A stretch of 47,359 nt of DNA from Planctomycetota bacterium (GCA_019456195.1 VRUK01000031.1:3077-50435), one strand, 5' to 3'. Positions 6,969 to 16,234 are shown, numbered from the stretch's first letter. The notes: generated by a model not told the origin, from the letters alone. Program-made: numbers and translations.

Positions 6969-9134
6969 TTATAATTTTGCCCCCCCTGCTAAAGCAGGGG
7001 CAGGCTGTCCTTGTACACCTGGCGCTGTCATCTCAGCTTGCTGGAAGGATATGGTTTCTATTGGTTCTACATCGGTCCCAAACACTATTTCGTCATAAGC
7101 TATGACCGGTAAGAGTGAGACTGTTCTCGATAACATTGCCGCCAGGGGCGAACGCAATCTTGAATCGCACAGCAAAACGACCCTGTCCAAGCCTTTGTCC
7201 ATTGCTTCTTTCCAGGCTTGTGCGCTTTTTCTACTTATATCCATAGCTATTTCGGTGGGCAAAGCGAGATTCATTCCATCCGTTTCCTGCCGCAAATTTG
7301 AAACTATTTGATGTTCGAGCGATGGTTCCAGTGTTATGGCCAATATTTTACCGGCATCGTTTTTATACAGATCGGTAATAGTTCTGTTAAGGCATTTCCG
7401 AACCATCTCGGTTAACACATCGGCGTTTTTAGTTTTTGAAGCATTCTCCGCCAAGGACTCAAGTATAACAGTCAACTCACGTATAGGTATCGTATCTGTC
7501 AAGAGGTTCTTAAGCACACGCTGAAGCAATCCAATAGATACTTCTCCATTGGCACCAACAACATCTCCGACCAAAGATGGCTGGGTCTTGCGAAGCCGGT
7601 CAATAAGAAGCTGAACGTCTTCGCGGGTCAGTAATTCGTCTGCGTGCTTTTTCAGGGTTTCAGATAAATGAGTAATGAAAACGGATTCTGGGTCAATTAC
7701 AGTATATCCATTCATTTCAGCTTTTTCTTTGTTATCCGGTGCAATCCACAAAGCGGGTAATCCATAAACAGGTTCTGTGGTTTCTGTACCCTCCATTTTT
7801 ACCTGAGCATTACCGGCATCCATAGCAAGGAACATATTTGGCTCTAACTGGCCCTTTGCTACTACATGATCAAAAATCTTAATCTCATAAGTAGTTGGTT
7901 CAAGGTTTATGTTATCCCGCAGCCTGACAAGAGGAATAACGATACCAAATTCCTGAGCAAATTTTCTCCGCAAGGCACCAATGCGGTCAAATATAGCGCT
8001 GTCTTTGCGAGGGTCCACCATACTAATCAATCTCACACCGACCTGCACCGAAACTCTGTCAACATCCAACAAGTCCTCAACCGGTTGTTTTTCGGCTTTT
8101 GACTTCTTTGCCGAGTCTTCGATCTTTTCCGGACGGATTTTTCCAGATTTGATCACTGTTCGTCCGGCTAAAGCAGTACCACCAGCCAATAACAGGAAAG
8201 GCACTGCAGGCAGGCCTGGCACAAGGGCCATCGAAGCAATGATAACAGAAGCTATAATCAGCGGCTCACTTGTTTTAAGAAACTGTCTGCTAAGATCCTG
8301 TCCGACACTAAACTTCGAAGATATCTTGGTTACGAGAAAACCTGAACTTATGGAGATTATCATGGAAGGCAACTGGCTGACAAGGCCATCACCAATGGAA
8401 AGAATCGAATATGTTTTTACAGCACCGCCAATTGTCATACCACGTGAGTAACCCATAGCTACACCGCCGATGATGTTAATAGCGGTGATTATGAGCCCGG
8501 CTTTTGCATCGCCTTGAATGAATTTGCTGGCACCATCCATTGCACCGTAAAATTCACTTTCTTTTACAATCTTGTCTCTGCGTTCGTTTGCCTGTTCTTC
8601 GGTAATTGTTCCTGCGTTAAGGTCTGCGTCAATTGCCATCTGCTTACCGGGCATCGCATCAAGGGTAAAACGAGCAGCCACTTCACTTATTCGCCCTGCT
8701 CCTTTTGTAATTACTACGAATTGTATAACAACAAGGATAAGAAAGATTACCACTCCGACGACGAAACTTCCACCGGCAACAAAGTCGCCGAAGGTCTGAA
8801 TAATTTTCCCGGCACTACCCTGTAAGAGTATTAACCTCGTCGAGGCTACATTAAGAGAAAGGCGAAACAGTGTTACGAAAAGAAGCAGCGAGGGGAAGGT
8901 CGACAATTCGAGCGCCTCTTTTGAGGTGAGCGTTATTATTAAAACAGACACAGCCAATGATATACTGCCAGCCAGAAGTATATCCAACACTGGTGTTGGA
9001 AGACGGATTAGAAGGGTAGCAAAAATCGTCACCAGCCCAAAAGCCAAAATAATATTGCTGTGGGTCGTGAACGGTGTATTCCGTGAGTTTGGCCCCAGAT
9101 CTCTTGATGTATTTGATAGTAAAGAACCTGCCAT
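6969..9134 (-). CDS. flhA: Flagellar type III export gate protein FlhA
   Basis: A 721-residue protein of the FHIPEP family, a normal length for FlhA. The first about 320 residues hold seven to eight membrane helices and family signatures such as LFRLSLNVASTRLIL, AARFTLDAMPGKQMAIDADL and GAMDGASKFIQGDA. The rest is the cytosolic domain that receives substrate-chaperone complexes. FlhA forms the nonameric ring of the export gate. A ribosome site (AGAAGGAA) precedes the ATG, and fliN ends 18 bp upstream. The C-terminal codons contain a strong hairpin, listed separately. The gate genes fliP, fliQ, fliR and flhB, which often lie between fliN and flhA, are missing here. Confidence 0.97.
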   Translation of the reverse strand: MAGSLLSNTSRDLGPNSRNTPFTTHSNIILAFGLVTIFATLLIRLPTPVLDILLAGSISLAVSVLIITLTSKEALELSTFPSLLLFVTLFRLSLNVASTRLILLQGSAGKIIQTFGDFVAGGSFVVGVVIFLILVVIQFVVITKGAGRISEVAARFTLDAMPGKQMAIDADLNAGTITEEQANERRDKIVKESEFYGAMDGASKFIQGDAKAGLIITAINIIGGVAMGYSRGMTIGGAVKTYSILSIGDGLVSQLPSMIISISSGFLVTKISSKFSVGQDLSRQFLKTSEPLIIASVIIASMALVPGLPAVPFLLLAGGTALAGRTVIKSGKIRPEKIEDSAKKSKAEKQPVEDLLDVDRVSVQVGVRLISMVDPRKDSAIFDRIGALRRKFAQEFGIVIPLVRLRDNINLEPTTYEIKIFDHVVAKGQLEPNMFLAMDAGNAQVKMEGTETTEPVYGLPALWIAPDNKEKAEMNGYTVIDPESVFITHLSETLKKHADELLTREDVQLLIDRLRKTQPSLVGDVVGANGEVSIGLLQRVLKNLLTDTIPIRELTVILESLAENASKTKNADVLTEMVRKCLNRTITDLYKNDAGKILAITLEPSLEHQIVSNLRQETDGMNLALPTEIAMDISRKSAQAWKEAMDKGLDRVVLLCDSRLRSPLAAMLSRTVSLLPVIAYDEIVFGTDVEPIETISFQQAEMTAPGVQGQPAPALAGGAKL
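6983..7000 (-). repeat. GC-rich hairpin at the 3' end of flhA
   Basis: CCCCTGC (6983-6989), loop TAAA, GCAGGGG (6994-7000): a perfect 7-bp stem inside the last codons of flhA (Pro-Ala-Leu-Ala-Gly-Gly). In the minus-strand transcript the stem is followed by G/C, then AAAATTATAATG, so there is no U-tract and it is not a classical terminator. It could act as an mRNA processing or stability element in the long operon. Confidence 0.5.
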
Positions 9135-9152
9135 TAAAATTCCTTCTGAAGT

Positions 9153-9506
9153 TTATGCCCCGGGAGCAACATCACCAAGACCAAGAATGCGTTTTATCTT
9201 TACGGCGAACCGGCCATCTACAACCACAATGCTTCCGGTTGCAAACCTCATATCTCTAAGGTACAAGTCTGCTGGATCATCAATAGATTTATCAAGCTCT
9301 AATACAGAGCCAGGCCCAAGCTGCAAAAGTCGCCGGACAGGGATTTCTGTTTGTCCAATAGCAACTGTAACAGCAATATCCACATCAAGTAAGAGGTCGA
9401 TACTACCACCGGCACCTGTGTCGCCCGTCGCAGTAGCTTCAGAAAATTCGACAGCTTGCGCCTCCGTTTTAGATTCTTCCTGTACCGCTTCAGTTGCCTC
9501 TGCCAT
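9153..9506 (-). CDS. fliN: Flagellar switch protein FliN
   Basis: A 117-residue protein: an acidic variable head of about 35 residues, then a complete SpoA (FliN C-terminal) domain with DLLLDVDIAVTVAIGQTEIP, LLQLGPGSVLELDKS and ILGLGD, the last being the typical FliN tail motif. FliN tetramers form the bottom of the C-ring, which sets rotation direction and docks export cargo. A ribosome site (AAAGGAAA) lies before the ATG. It sits between fliM and flhA in the order common to many bacteria. Confidence 0.95.
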   Translation of the reverse strand: MAEATEAVQEESKTEAQAVEFSEATATGDTGAGGSIDLLLDVDIAVTVAIGQTEIPVRRLLQLGPGSVLELDKSIDDPADLYLRDMRFATGSIVVVDGRFAVKIKRILGLGDVAPGA

Positions 9507-9619
9507 ATTTTAATTTCCTTTTGTATTTTTTAATCTTTCGTAATTTTTCATGCTCCAAGTCTCCCCAAGATGGGTTCCCTGGCAGTGTTTGTTATTTCTG
9601 TGAATGCATGGACATACTT

Positions 9620-10582
9620 TTATCCTGTATCACTAAATAGTTCTGTAATTACAACTGCATTTTTGCCGGCTAATCTTGCAGGTCGGCCGAGAAGAGCCGT
9701 TCGGCCGCTTGTTATTAATTCGATAGGCTCATTAACTTTTTTATCAAGTAACAATATATCGCCCACTTCCAGACTCATTATCTCTTTAAGAGTAAGCACC
9801 GTAGAAGCCAGTTGGGCCGTAATATAAACGGGCATTTTCTGCATATGACCAAGGATTGCTTTTGAGATATCGTCGGCTGAAAAACTACCTACAGCCTGTT
9901 CGGCTTTGCCCACGACGGACTCCAGTTTGCTGCATAGGATCAGGACGTAAGCTTCTGTTCCTTTTTCCTGGTCGGTTTTTTTGACGTCAAGCGTAATTTT
10001 GCATAGCTCTTCTGTACCTTTGAGTTCAATAGGAAAGAGCCTTCGGGCAATGTTCTTGCCCGGTTGAAAATCCCAATATTTCTGAGAAAAAGCTTGAATA
10101 AGCGCAGAGAGCAGATCCAACAAAAGCGACTCTTCCAATTGAGGTAAATTTCTGCCTGAATCCTCTACTTCGGATTCAGGGTCACCAAGCAATTGTGTGG
10201 CCCAGACAAACGCAGTCTGAGTAGGTATGCTAATTAGTCCACAGGGATGGTCCTGGTCGTCGCCGAAAGCAAGATAATAATCATTCTGCCCGCTCTCCAT
10301 GGCCTGGCCAATAAGTTCAGCGGCAAAATGCTGCTCTGTTGAAACAACAGTGACCTCAAATTCGCTGTGGCAAAAATCAACGAATTTTACAGACATCGAT
10401 CGGGCTACTTTTTTTATAAAATCATCGAGTCTATTGAGCTGCTTGCGATCAAAATAGTGTGCCTGGTTCCAATCGTACTCCGTAGCTTTTATACCCGTAG
10501 TATCTTCCGATGGGCCTGACCCAACGGCAGTGAGAAGCTGTTGTATTTTTTCTTTGCTTAAATTATTAGCCCCTATACTCAT
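9620..10582 (-). CDS. fliM: Flagellar motor switch protein FliM
   Basis: A 320-residue protein, usual FliM length. The N-terminus has LSKEKIQQLL, matching the FliM segment (LSQxEIDxLL) that binds phosphorylated CheY. A middle CheC-like domain follows, and a C-terminal SpoA domain (MPVYITAQLASTVLTLKEIM, LEVGDILLLDKK, VNEPIELITSG). The middle domain looks divergent, lacking an obvious GGxG motif. Its ATG overlaps the fliL stop (ATGA), indicating translational coupling. It works with FliN (downstream by about 110 bp) and FliG (not in this window). The intact CheY-binding motif implies chemotaxis genes elsewhere. Confidence 0.92.
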   Translation of the reverse strand: MSIGANNLSKEKIQQLLTAVGSGPSEDTTGIKATEYDWNQAHYFDRKQLNRLDDFIKKVARSMSVKFVDFCHSEFEVTVVSTEQHFAAELIGQAMESGQNDYYLAFGDDQDHPCGLISIPTQTAFVWATQLLGDPESEVEDSGRNLPQLEESLLLDLLSALIQAFSQKYWDFQPGKNIARRLFPIELKGTEELCKITLDVKKTDQEKGTEAYVLILCSKLESVVGKAEQAVGSFSADDISKAILGHMQKMPVYITAQLASTVLTLKEIMSLEVGDILLLDKKVNEPIELITSGRTALLGRPARLAGKNAVVITELFSDTG

Positions 10583-11184
10583 TGTACAGCGAATTCCTTA
10601 AATAGAATGTTCTTGATTTTGGGTTTGGAATCAGGAAAAAGCTTTTCATTAAAAGCATCCCGTACCTGTGATTGGATTCGCTTGTAGTTCCTGTCGCCTC
10701 TGATTTCCTCAAGGCTTAAACTTGCGAGGTAAATAGTCAACCAATTAGTCAAAATGGGCTTTTTCTCATCAAGAAAAGCTTTGCCTTTTTTTTCATTCAT
10801 TTCAAAACTTACTTCAAGCGTTAAAGAGGCCTTAACATAGCGTGTGGCATCGTCCACATTAAGATTTGCTATGACAGGATCCAAATGATAATACCAGCTC
10901 TTTTGAGAGTCAGCTCCAGAATCCCTTGCATCCCAGTCTTCTAACTGAGATGACTGGCCCTGTTCGGAAACTCCGGCTGTTTTTGATGTGGGGGAACCGG
11001 CAATCAAACGACCGAGAGTGAAGCCAGCGCCGGCAAAAATCATCACTACAACAACTATTATTACTTTTGGCATAAAACGAGTCACCAGAGACTTCTTTTC
11101 ACCCGCTTCTGGTTTTTTTTTATCGTTCTTTTTCTTCTGTACTTCCTGTGTTTCCTGCTGTTTTATTTCATCTTTATCTGCCAT
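10579..11184 (-). CDS. fliL: Flagellar basal-body protein FliL
   Basis: A 201-residue single-pass inner-membrane protein. A Lys/Glu/Gln-rich cytosolic head of about 35 residues is followed by one membrane helix (VIIVVVVMIFAGAGFTLG) and a periplasmic FliL domain with the typical YYHLDPVIANL start, YVKASLTLEVSFEM and the tail KIKNILFKEFAVQ. FliL surrounds and stabilises stator units. It is longer than many FliL proteins because of the head and a Ser/Gln-rich periplasmic linker. The stop overlaps the fliM start; the upstream sigma54 activator gene ends about 37 bp away. Confidence 0.92.
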   Translation of the reverse strand: MADKDEIKQQETQEVQKKKNDKKKPEAGEKKSLVTRFMPKVIIVVVVMIFAGAGFTLGRLIAGSPTSKTAGVSEQGQSSQLEDWDARDSGADSQKSWYYHLDPVIANLNVDDATRYVKASLTLEVSFEMNEKKGKAFLDEKKPILTNWLTIYLASLSLEEIRGDRNYKRIQSQVRDAFNEKLFPDSKPKIKNILFKEFAVQ

Positions 11185-11221
11185 TTCTTTTTCTCAACCA
11201 TTAACGATAAATATATTCTTT

Positions 11222-12784
11222 TCATGCCAACTGCATGCAACCTTGTTTACGATACCTATGTATCCTGTCTCTCAGCGTTCTGTCACTAATACCCAAAACC
11301 TTTGCAGCCTTGGTCTGATTTCCTCCTGTCCGCCGTAAAGTATCTAAAATCGCCTGCTTTTCTACATGCTCAAGCGGTACTCCTCCCAGGTCTGAAACCT
11401 GAGCAGTATTTGATCGTATCTCAAACACATTGTTTTTTTCTGCACCCAATGAACTTAGTCCAGGTCTGGCCTGTCTTGATACCATTAAATCGTTGTTTCC
11501 TTCCTGTGGCAGCGGCTGCAATTCATCAAAAAGCCATGAAACATCAGCCAATGACAGTGTCTGCCCAATCCCCAAAATCAACGAAGTTCTTACAACATTG
11601 CGCAATTGGCGGATATTTCCGGGCCAGTGATATTTAGCAAAAATATCCATCATGGCAGGGTCAAGCCTGGTGATACGACGCTGTACTTCGCGAGTGTAAA
11701 GGTTGACAAAATACCACACAAGATCATATAAATCATCTTTACGTTCTCTGAGTGGGCAGGCCACCAATCTTACACCGCTTAGCCGGTAATAAAGATCCTG
11801 GCGGAACCGTCCCTGTCGAACTTCCTGTAACAAATCCTTATTCGTAGTACTTATTATCCGAACATCAACTCTGACACTTTCATTTCCTCCAACTCGCTCA
11901 AAATCCTGCTGTTCGAGCACCCGCAAAAGCTTGGCCTGAAACCTTATTGGTGTTTCGGTAATCTCATCCAGGAGCAAAGTTCCACCGTGAGCCATTTCAA
12001 ATCGGCCTTTTCGCTGAGCGTAGGCTCCGGTGAAAGCTCCTTTTTCATGCCCAAACAATTCGCTTTCGAGGAGCGAATCACTTAATGCTGCACAATTAAT
12101 TTTAATATATGCCCCCTGGGCTCTTTTACTTTCTTTATATATAAGATAAGAGAAAAGTTCTTTGCCCGTCCCACTTTCGCCACTTATTAAAACCGGTGCT
12201 GAGGTTGGAGCGACCCTTTTAGCCAAATCTACGGTTTGAATGAGTTTTGCACTTCCACCTATAATCCGATAAAGACAGCGTGTGTCCTCGTTAGAAGAAG
12301 CTATCGTTGAGACGCTGTGATTAGGCAGATAAGTATCCAGGAGATTATCTATTTTTTCATAGTCAAGGGGTTTAACTAAGAAATCGCTACATCCCCGTCG
12401 AATGGCTTTGACTGCCATCTCTATATTTCGCTGCTGCTTTTTTTGGCTGAGGACTTTGACCTTTGTCATCATAATCACCGGCAGTTCCGGCCAATTTGCT
12501 CTGATTTTCTCAAGCAGTTCAAAGCCATCTCGCAATCGACCGGACGAGTTTGTCCGCCGGCTTATTATGTCACTGATAAATACAAGATCACAACTGCCTT
12601 TGCTAATAAAGCTAATCGCACTGTCTTTATCATTGGCAAGATGTCCGCGTAAACCCTTGCGTGCCAATATCTCAAGCATAAACCGAGCCAGTTCAGAGTC
12701 GTCATCAGCAATCAATATATTCGGGATACCTTCCTGTTTCTCATCGCATAGTTTGTCTATCTCGTTCTTACTCACTTCCAGCAT
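11222..12784 (-). CDS. Sigma54-dependent response regulator (FlrC/FleR/FlbD-like)
   Basis: A 520-residue NtrC-type activator. Residues about 22-150 form a receiver with an acidic pocket (ADDD, 26-29), a candidate phospho-acceptor D72 and the conserved Lys (VKPL, K138). The AAA+ domain has Walker A GESGTGKE (202-209), the sigma54-contacting GAFTGA loop (249-254) and Walker B LLLDEI (270-275). The C-terminal Fis-type HTH is near residues 480-510 (GNQTKAAKVLGISDRTLRDR). A ribosome site (AAAGGAG) precedes the ATG. Its place just before fliL suggests it is the flagellar activator for the sigma54 promoters in this window. A long loop (RRTNSSGRL) in the receiver after D72 is unusual. Confidence 0.92.
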   Translation of the reverse strand: MLEVSKNEIDKLCDEKQEGIPNILIADDDSELARFMLEILARKGLRGHLANDKDSAISFISKGSCDLVFISDIISRRTNSSGRLRDGFELLEKIRANWPELPVIMMTKVKVLSQKKQQRNIEMAVKAIRRGCSDFLVKPLDYEKIDNLLDTYLPNHSVSTIASSNEDTRCLYRIIGGSAKLIQTVDLAKRVAPTSAPVLISGESGTGKELFSYLIYKESKRAQGAYIKINCAALSDSLLESELFGHEKGAFTGAYAQRKGRFEMAHGGTLLLDEITETPIRFQAKLLRVLEQQDFERVGGNESVRVDVRIISTTNKDLLQEVRQGRFRQDLYYRLSGVRLVACPLRERKDDLYDLVWYFVNLYTREVQRRITRLDPAMMDIFAKYHWPGNIRQLRNVVRTSLILGIGQTLSLADVSWLFDELQPLPQEGNNDLMVSRQARPGLSSLGAEKNNVFEIRSNTAQVSDLGGVPLEHVEKQAILDTLRRTGGNQTKAAKVLGISDRTLRDRIHRYRKQGCMQLA

Positions 12785-12842
12785 ACTCCTTTCCCTTTTA
12801 AAGGAACCTCATTGTTAGGCTGCACAATGGCGTCTTGATAAT

Positions 12843-13631
12843 CTATCGTTTACGTTCGGCAATCAACTTACGCGGCTCATCCTTAAGATACCAATCGAGC
12901 AATGTTCTCCGAGCGTCTGCTAATTCCTTCCATGGCGAATTGGGGTACTCAATAATTAGTTGTCCGTACTTCTTTATTGCTTCGAGCTGATCGTCATCCC
13001 GCAGACAGTTGCCAACCTGAAATAATATCCAAGCTCTGTCCCGAGCTGAGGCAGCGTCATCCGGACTTTTACGTATGAGAGCTTCCTGATAAATTATTGC
13101 AGCTTCCTTTAGATATCCACTGAGAAACAAGGTCTCTCCCAGTTCAAAAGGATTGTGTAGATTGCCGGGATTCTGCGAGAGGTTCCTGATTGTTTGCAAA
13201 GTTTTGTAGGTTACCAGCCCGTAAGGCAGGCTGGGCTCTTCTTCCTTTTTATGCTGCTCTTTGGCATCTTCGGAGACAGCATCATCAGGCTCATCTATCG
13301 GCACTACATCAGGGACAATGGCGGATTCAAAAGCTTCCTTCTGAGGCTTAAAGTTAACAGCGCGAATTTTTACTATTATCCTCCTAAGCTCGTTCTTTGT
13401 GATCTTATCCTTTTCGCCTTCAGTCATATTGAGATCAGCCAGCCACAACTGGCGTTTGAAATGACTATTTGGGTCTGTCGAATTATCTAAACTGTTCTGC
13501 GATGTTTTTTTGTCAACTGCAGCAGCAGAGCTTGGTAAATGGAACATGGAGAATAGAAAATGGTTTACCAAGAACCAACAACCAATAACTAACAACCAAT
13601 ATCTAATAGAATTCCTATTTTTCATTATCAT
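12843..13631 (-). CDS. Secreted TPR-type protein
   Basis: A 262-residue protein with an N-terminal signal or anchor segment (YWLLVIGCWFLVNHFLF), an acidic linker near residues 105-135, and C-terminal helical TPR-like repeats (FELGETLFLSGYLKEAAIIY, QVGNCLRDDDQLEAIKKY). The start overlaps the stop of the 827-aa TPR gene (TAATG), so the two are translationally coupled and likely work together in the envelope. The signal-peptide codons are built from a simple TTGGTTGTT-like repeat (see findings). No named family is recognised. Confidence 0.75.
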   Translation of the reverse strand: MIMKNRNSIRYWLLVIGCWFLVNHFLFSMFHLPSSAAAVDKKTSQNSLDNSTDPNSHFKRQLWLADLNMTEGEKDKITKNELRRIIVKIRAVNFKPQKEAFESAIVPDVVPIDEPDDAVSEDAKEQHKKEEEPSLPYGLVTYKTLQTIRNLSQNPGNLHNPFELGETLFLSGYLKEAAIIYQEALIRKSPDDAASARDRAWILFQVGNCLRDDDQLEAIKKYGQLIIEYPNSPWKELADARRTLLDWYLKDEPRKLIAERKR

Positions 13632-16114
13632 TACCTTTGACCAACAAGAGCTAATACCGCATTATTAAAATTTTTCTGTTGATTATAAGCGGCTGCCTGC
13701 ATCTTTAATGCTTTTTGCTCTATTTGAGGTGATACTTCTGAATCTAAAAGCTGAAGACAAACGGTAATTGTTTGAGAGCTTTGACCAATATCCAAACATA
13801 TCTCTGCTAATTTGAGGGCTATTTCGTGTAACAAAGGTCCCGGGGCAGCGCTAATAAGAATATCCGTTAATTTTTTGTGGGCAAAATCCAAATCTCCTTT
13901 AGCTATGTAGCAATTGGCTAACTCAAAAGACATTCTTGTTTTCAACTGAGAGTCAGGCAGATATTCAGCATTGTCTCCCAGTACTGCAATGGCTCCATCC
14001 GGTAAGCCCATAAGGCGAAGAACTTTGCTCTTGAGAAGTAATATCTCGATAGACTCTTTCGTCGAGAACTTCCAGGAGTCTATAGTCTCCAGCAATGTAA
14101 GAGCCTCGACGAAGTCTTCCAGTTGTATCTGTGTTTCTACCAAAGCCGAGACAGTCTCCGCATATCTTTCTCTGGCAAGACTCCCAATCGGTCCTTTTAG
14201 TGCATATTGAAAAGCAAGGGATGCTTGTTGATAGCTCCCTAATGCCAGATTGGTCTTGCCCAGAAGAAAGTAAGCCGAGTAATAATCTTCATCTGTAGGG
14301 TCATTAGCAAGTTTGAAGTATTTAACCAGCCATTTGGCAGCAGCCTCGTAGTCCCGAATCTCATATGAACATCTACCGGCTCCAAAGGCGGAAGCAATCT
14401 GCAATTCCAAAGACAAACCGAGATTATATACTTTGCGATAGAGCCGTATGGCTTCATTCAAAAAACCGGCGTTCTTCGTTGCATCCGCAAGATTCAAACA
14501 AGCCTGACCATAAAATTCGGTTTCAGGATACTGCTCAACAAGCTGGGTCAAATCTTCTCTGGCACCGGAATAGTCATGTAGCTCAGCTTTGAGTTTGCTC
14601 GAATTTAACAGTGCATAGGGCGCCAAAGCTGCTTGTGAAAATTGATTTGCCACCAATTTATACTCCGCAATAGCACTGGCTGGCTGGCCTTCCTGAGTGT
14701 GCAAAAGCCCCAAAGCAAAATGAGCATTTGGAACACGTTGGTCATCATGGAATGTAAGTAAAATATTTCTCCAAAGTGAAACAGCATCCTGGGTCAGCAA
14801 ATGTAGGTGTTCAGATAACGATGAATAGTCAGCCGGATTGTGAATTGTCAAGATTCCTTTTTCATCAATATGGGATAACAAGCCCACGTGCCCTGCCGCC
14901 ACTTCGATGGCCTGGTGTGCTGTTGCAGAAGGTAGATATAAACTCACCGGCCTTTTGCGGACAGCATTCCCTGCCGGTTCTGTGGCTGGTATTTTGCTTT
15001 GAATCCAGGAAATATCAAGGCCTGCATTTGCCACAAATCTTGCCAGCAACTCTTCAACAGATGCCCCATAAGCGATGACAGACCAACGAGGCAGAAGAAC
15101 ACCCTGATGTTCGAGCTTTCGAATCTGTGGACTAAGCAATCCTTCTTTTAGTTGCTCTATGCCTGAATTCAGAAGGCTGCGAAGCTGGGCCTCATCAAGA
15201 TTTATGAAAGGATCAATGTCCACAGAACTGCTCCATAGCATGGATTGAATATCCTCATCGGCATCGCATAACAAAAGTACATTTCTGGTCATGCACTCAG
15301 CAACGAGGAACTGACAATCACGCTGCAATGATAAAATCCAATCCTTGTCGAAATCGACTACACTGACCATAGCAATCGCCTGATAAGCCATGGTTCTCGC
15401 TTTGATGTATTGCTTTTTTTGCACTTGCAGTAAACTTAGTTCGTAATTTGCAACCACTCTTACAACAGGAGAACGACTTTGTGAAAGTGTTCTGAATAAG
15501 CTGTTAGCCTGTTCGCTATTGCCTGCCTTATTCAGACATAAAGCCATTTTAAACTGCAGGAAATCTCTCAGCAGCTCTCCTTTGGCACCAGATGTAAGAC
15601 TCTGATGAAGCTGGTCATAAACAGCATAAGCTTGAGCGTAATCATTTTGCAGATAAAAGTCCCGAGCAACATCCAATGACAGAGGTTGTGTTGATGGAAA
15701 CAAAGGAGCCGGCTGTTGTCCTTGCACCTGTACGACCTGTATTGAATCAGCAACCGGTAGAGCAGAAGGACTAATTTGTTGAGTTGTGGGCGTTGAAATC
15801 TTGTTAGAGGACCATAATAAAGGTTTTAACACCGCATACAGCAACATTGCCCCAATAGTGATAATTCCGACAGCGAACGCTTTCTGAAGGGTTGAAAAAC
15901 GCTTACGCCGAATCGGCCCTTGCAAAGAGCGCTTTGCTTGAGCAGAACTTCGAACTGAAGTAGTAGGTGTGGAATTCGCCAGAAGCCTGTAGAAATCTTC
16001 ATCTCCAACGAACACTTCACGCTCCGAGAGATTCCTGTGGACTTCAGTCGCAAATAAATCGCTGTCCGATGGCACTTCCGGTTTATTCTTAATTTTTTGT
16101 TCTTCTTCGGCCAT
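13631..16114 (-). CDS. Large membrane-anchored TPR protein with an STN-like domain
   Basis: An 827-residue protein. Residues 1-80 are cytosolic and charged; one membrane helix lies near 82-102 (AFAVGIITIGAMLLYAVL); the rest would be periplasmic. It has several TPR-like repeats (FYLQNDYAQAYAVYDQLH, AHFALGLLHTQEGQPASAIA, LGKTNLALGSYQQASLAFQY). Between them, residues about 340-425 resemble two STN/secretin-N-like modules (YGASVEELLARFVANAGLDI; LPSATAHQAIEVAAGHVGLL, then ILTIHN). TPR plus STN suggests an envelope scaffold that handles export or an outer-membrane ring. It heads a transcript with its own sigma54 promoter about 105 bp upstream, followed directly by the second TPR gene and the activator-fliL-fliM series. 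Exact function unknown. Confidence 0.8.
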   Translation of the reverse strand: MAEEEQKIKNKPEVPSDSDLFATEVHRNLSEREVFVGDEDFYRLLANSTPTTSVRSSAQAKRSLQGPIRRKRFSTLQKAFAVGIITIGAMLLYAVLKPLLWSSNKISTPTTQQISPSALPVADSIQVVQVQGQQPAPLFPSTQPLSLDVARDFYLQNDYAQAYAVYDQLHQSLTSGAKGELLRDFLQFKMALCLNKAGNSEQANSLFRTLSQSRSPVVRVVANYELSLLQVQKKQYIKARTMAYQAIAMVSVVDFDKDWILSLQRDCQFLVAECMTRNVLLLCDADEDIQSMLWSSSVDIDPFINLDEAQLRSLLNSGIEQLKEGLLSPQIRKLEHQGVLLPRWSVIAYGASVEELLARFVANAGLDISWIQSKIPATEPAGNAVRKRPVSLYLPSATAHQAIEVAAGHVGLLSHIDEKGILTIHNPADYSSLSEHLHLLTQDAVSLWRNILLTFHDDQRVPNAHFALGLLHTQEGQPASAIAEYKLVANQFSQAALAPYALLNSSKLKAELHDYSGAREDLTQLVEQYPETEFYGQACLNLADATKNAGFLNEAIRLYRKVYNLGLSLELQIASAFGAGRCSYEIRDYEAAAKWLVKYFKLANDPTDEDYYSAYFLLGKTNLALGSYQQASLAFQYALKGPIGSLARERYAETVSALVETQIQLEDFVEALTLLETIDSWKFSTKESIEILLLKSKVLRLMGLPDGAIAVLGDNAEYLPDSQLKTRMSFELANCYIAKGDLDFAHKKLTDILISAAPGPLLHEIALKLAEICLDIGQSSQTITVCLQLLDSEVSPQIEQKALKMQAAAYNQQKNFNNAVLALVGQR

Positions 16115-16218
16115 TTTTTCTTATTTCGCCCCCCACTGTTCTTTCTGTTCGTATTGGAAAACGAAACAGTGGAGACACAGGTGAGGGCGCATCCCACAAA
16201 CTATTTTCTTAAAGAAAC

Positions 16219-16234
16219 AGCAATAACTGTGCCA
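16219..16234 (-). promoter_or_regulatory. Sigma54 promoter of the minus-strand TPR-flagellar operon
   Basis: On the minus strand TGGCAC-AGTTA-TTGCT matches the -24/-12 consensus TGGCAC-N5-TTGCW at every position. Transcription would start near 16207, about 90 bp before ATG 16114. Genes from 16114 to at least 5591 are co-directional and tightly spaced, so this promoter may drive the whole basal-body/switch block including fliA. Confidence 0.88.

Noticed and set aside
8926..9513. Long plus-strand frame opposite flhA/fliN
   Set aside because: Antisense to two certain flagellar genes; no ribosome site or recognisable motif.
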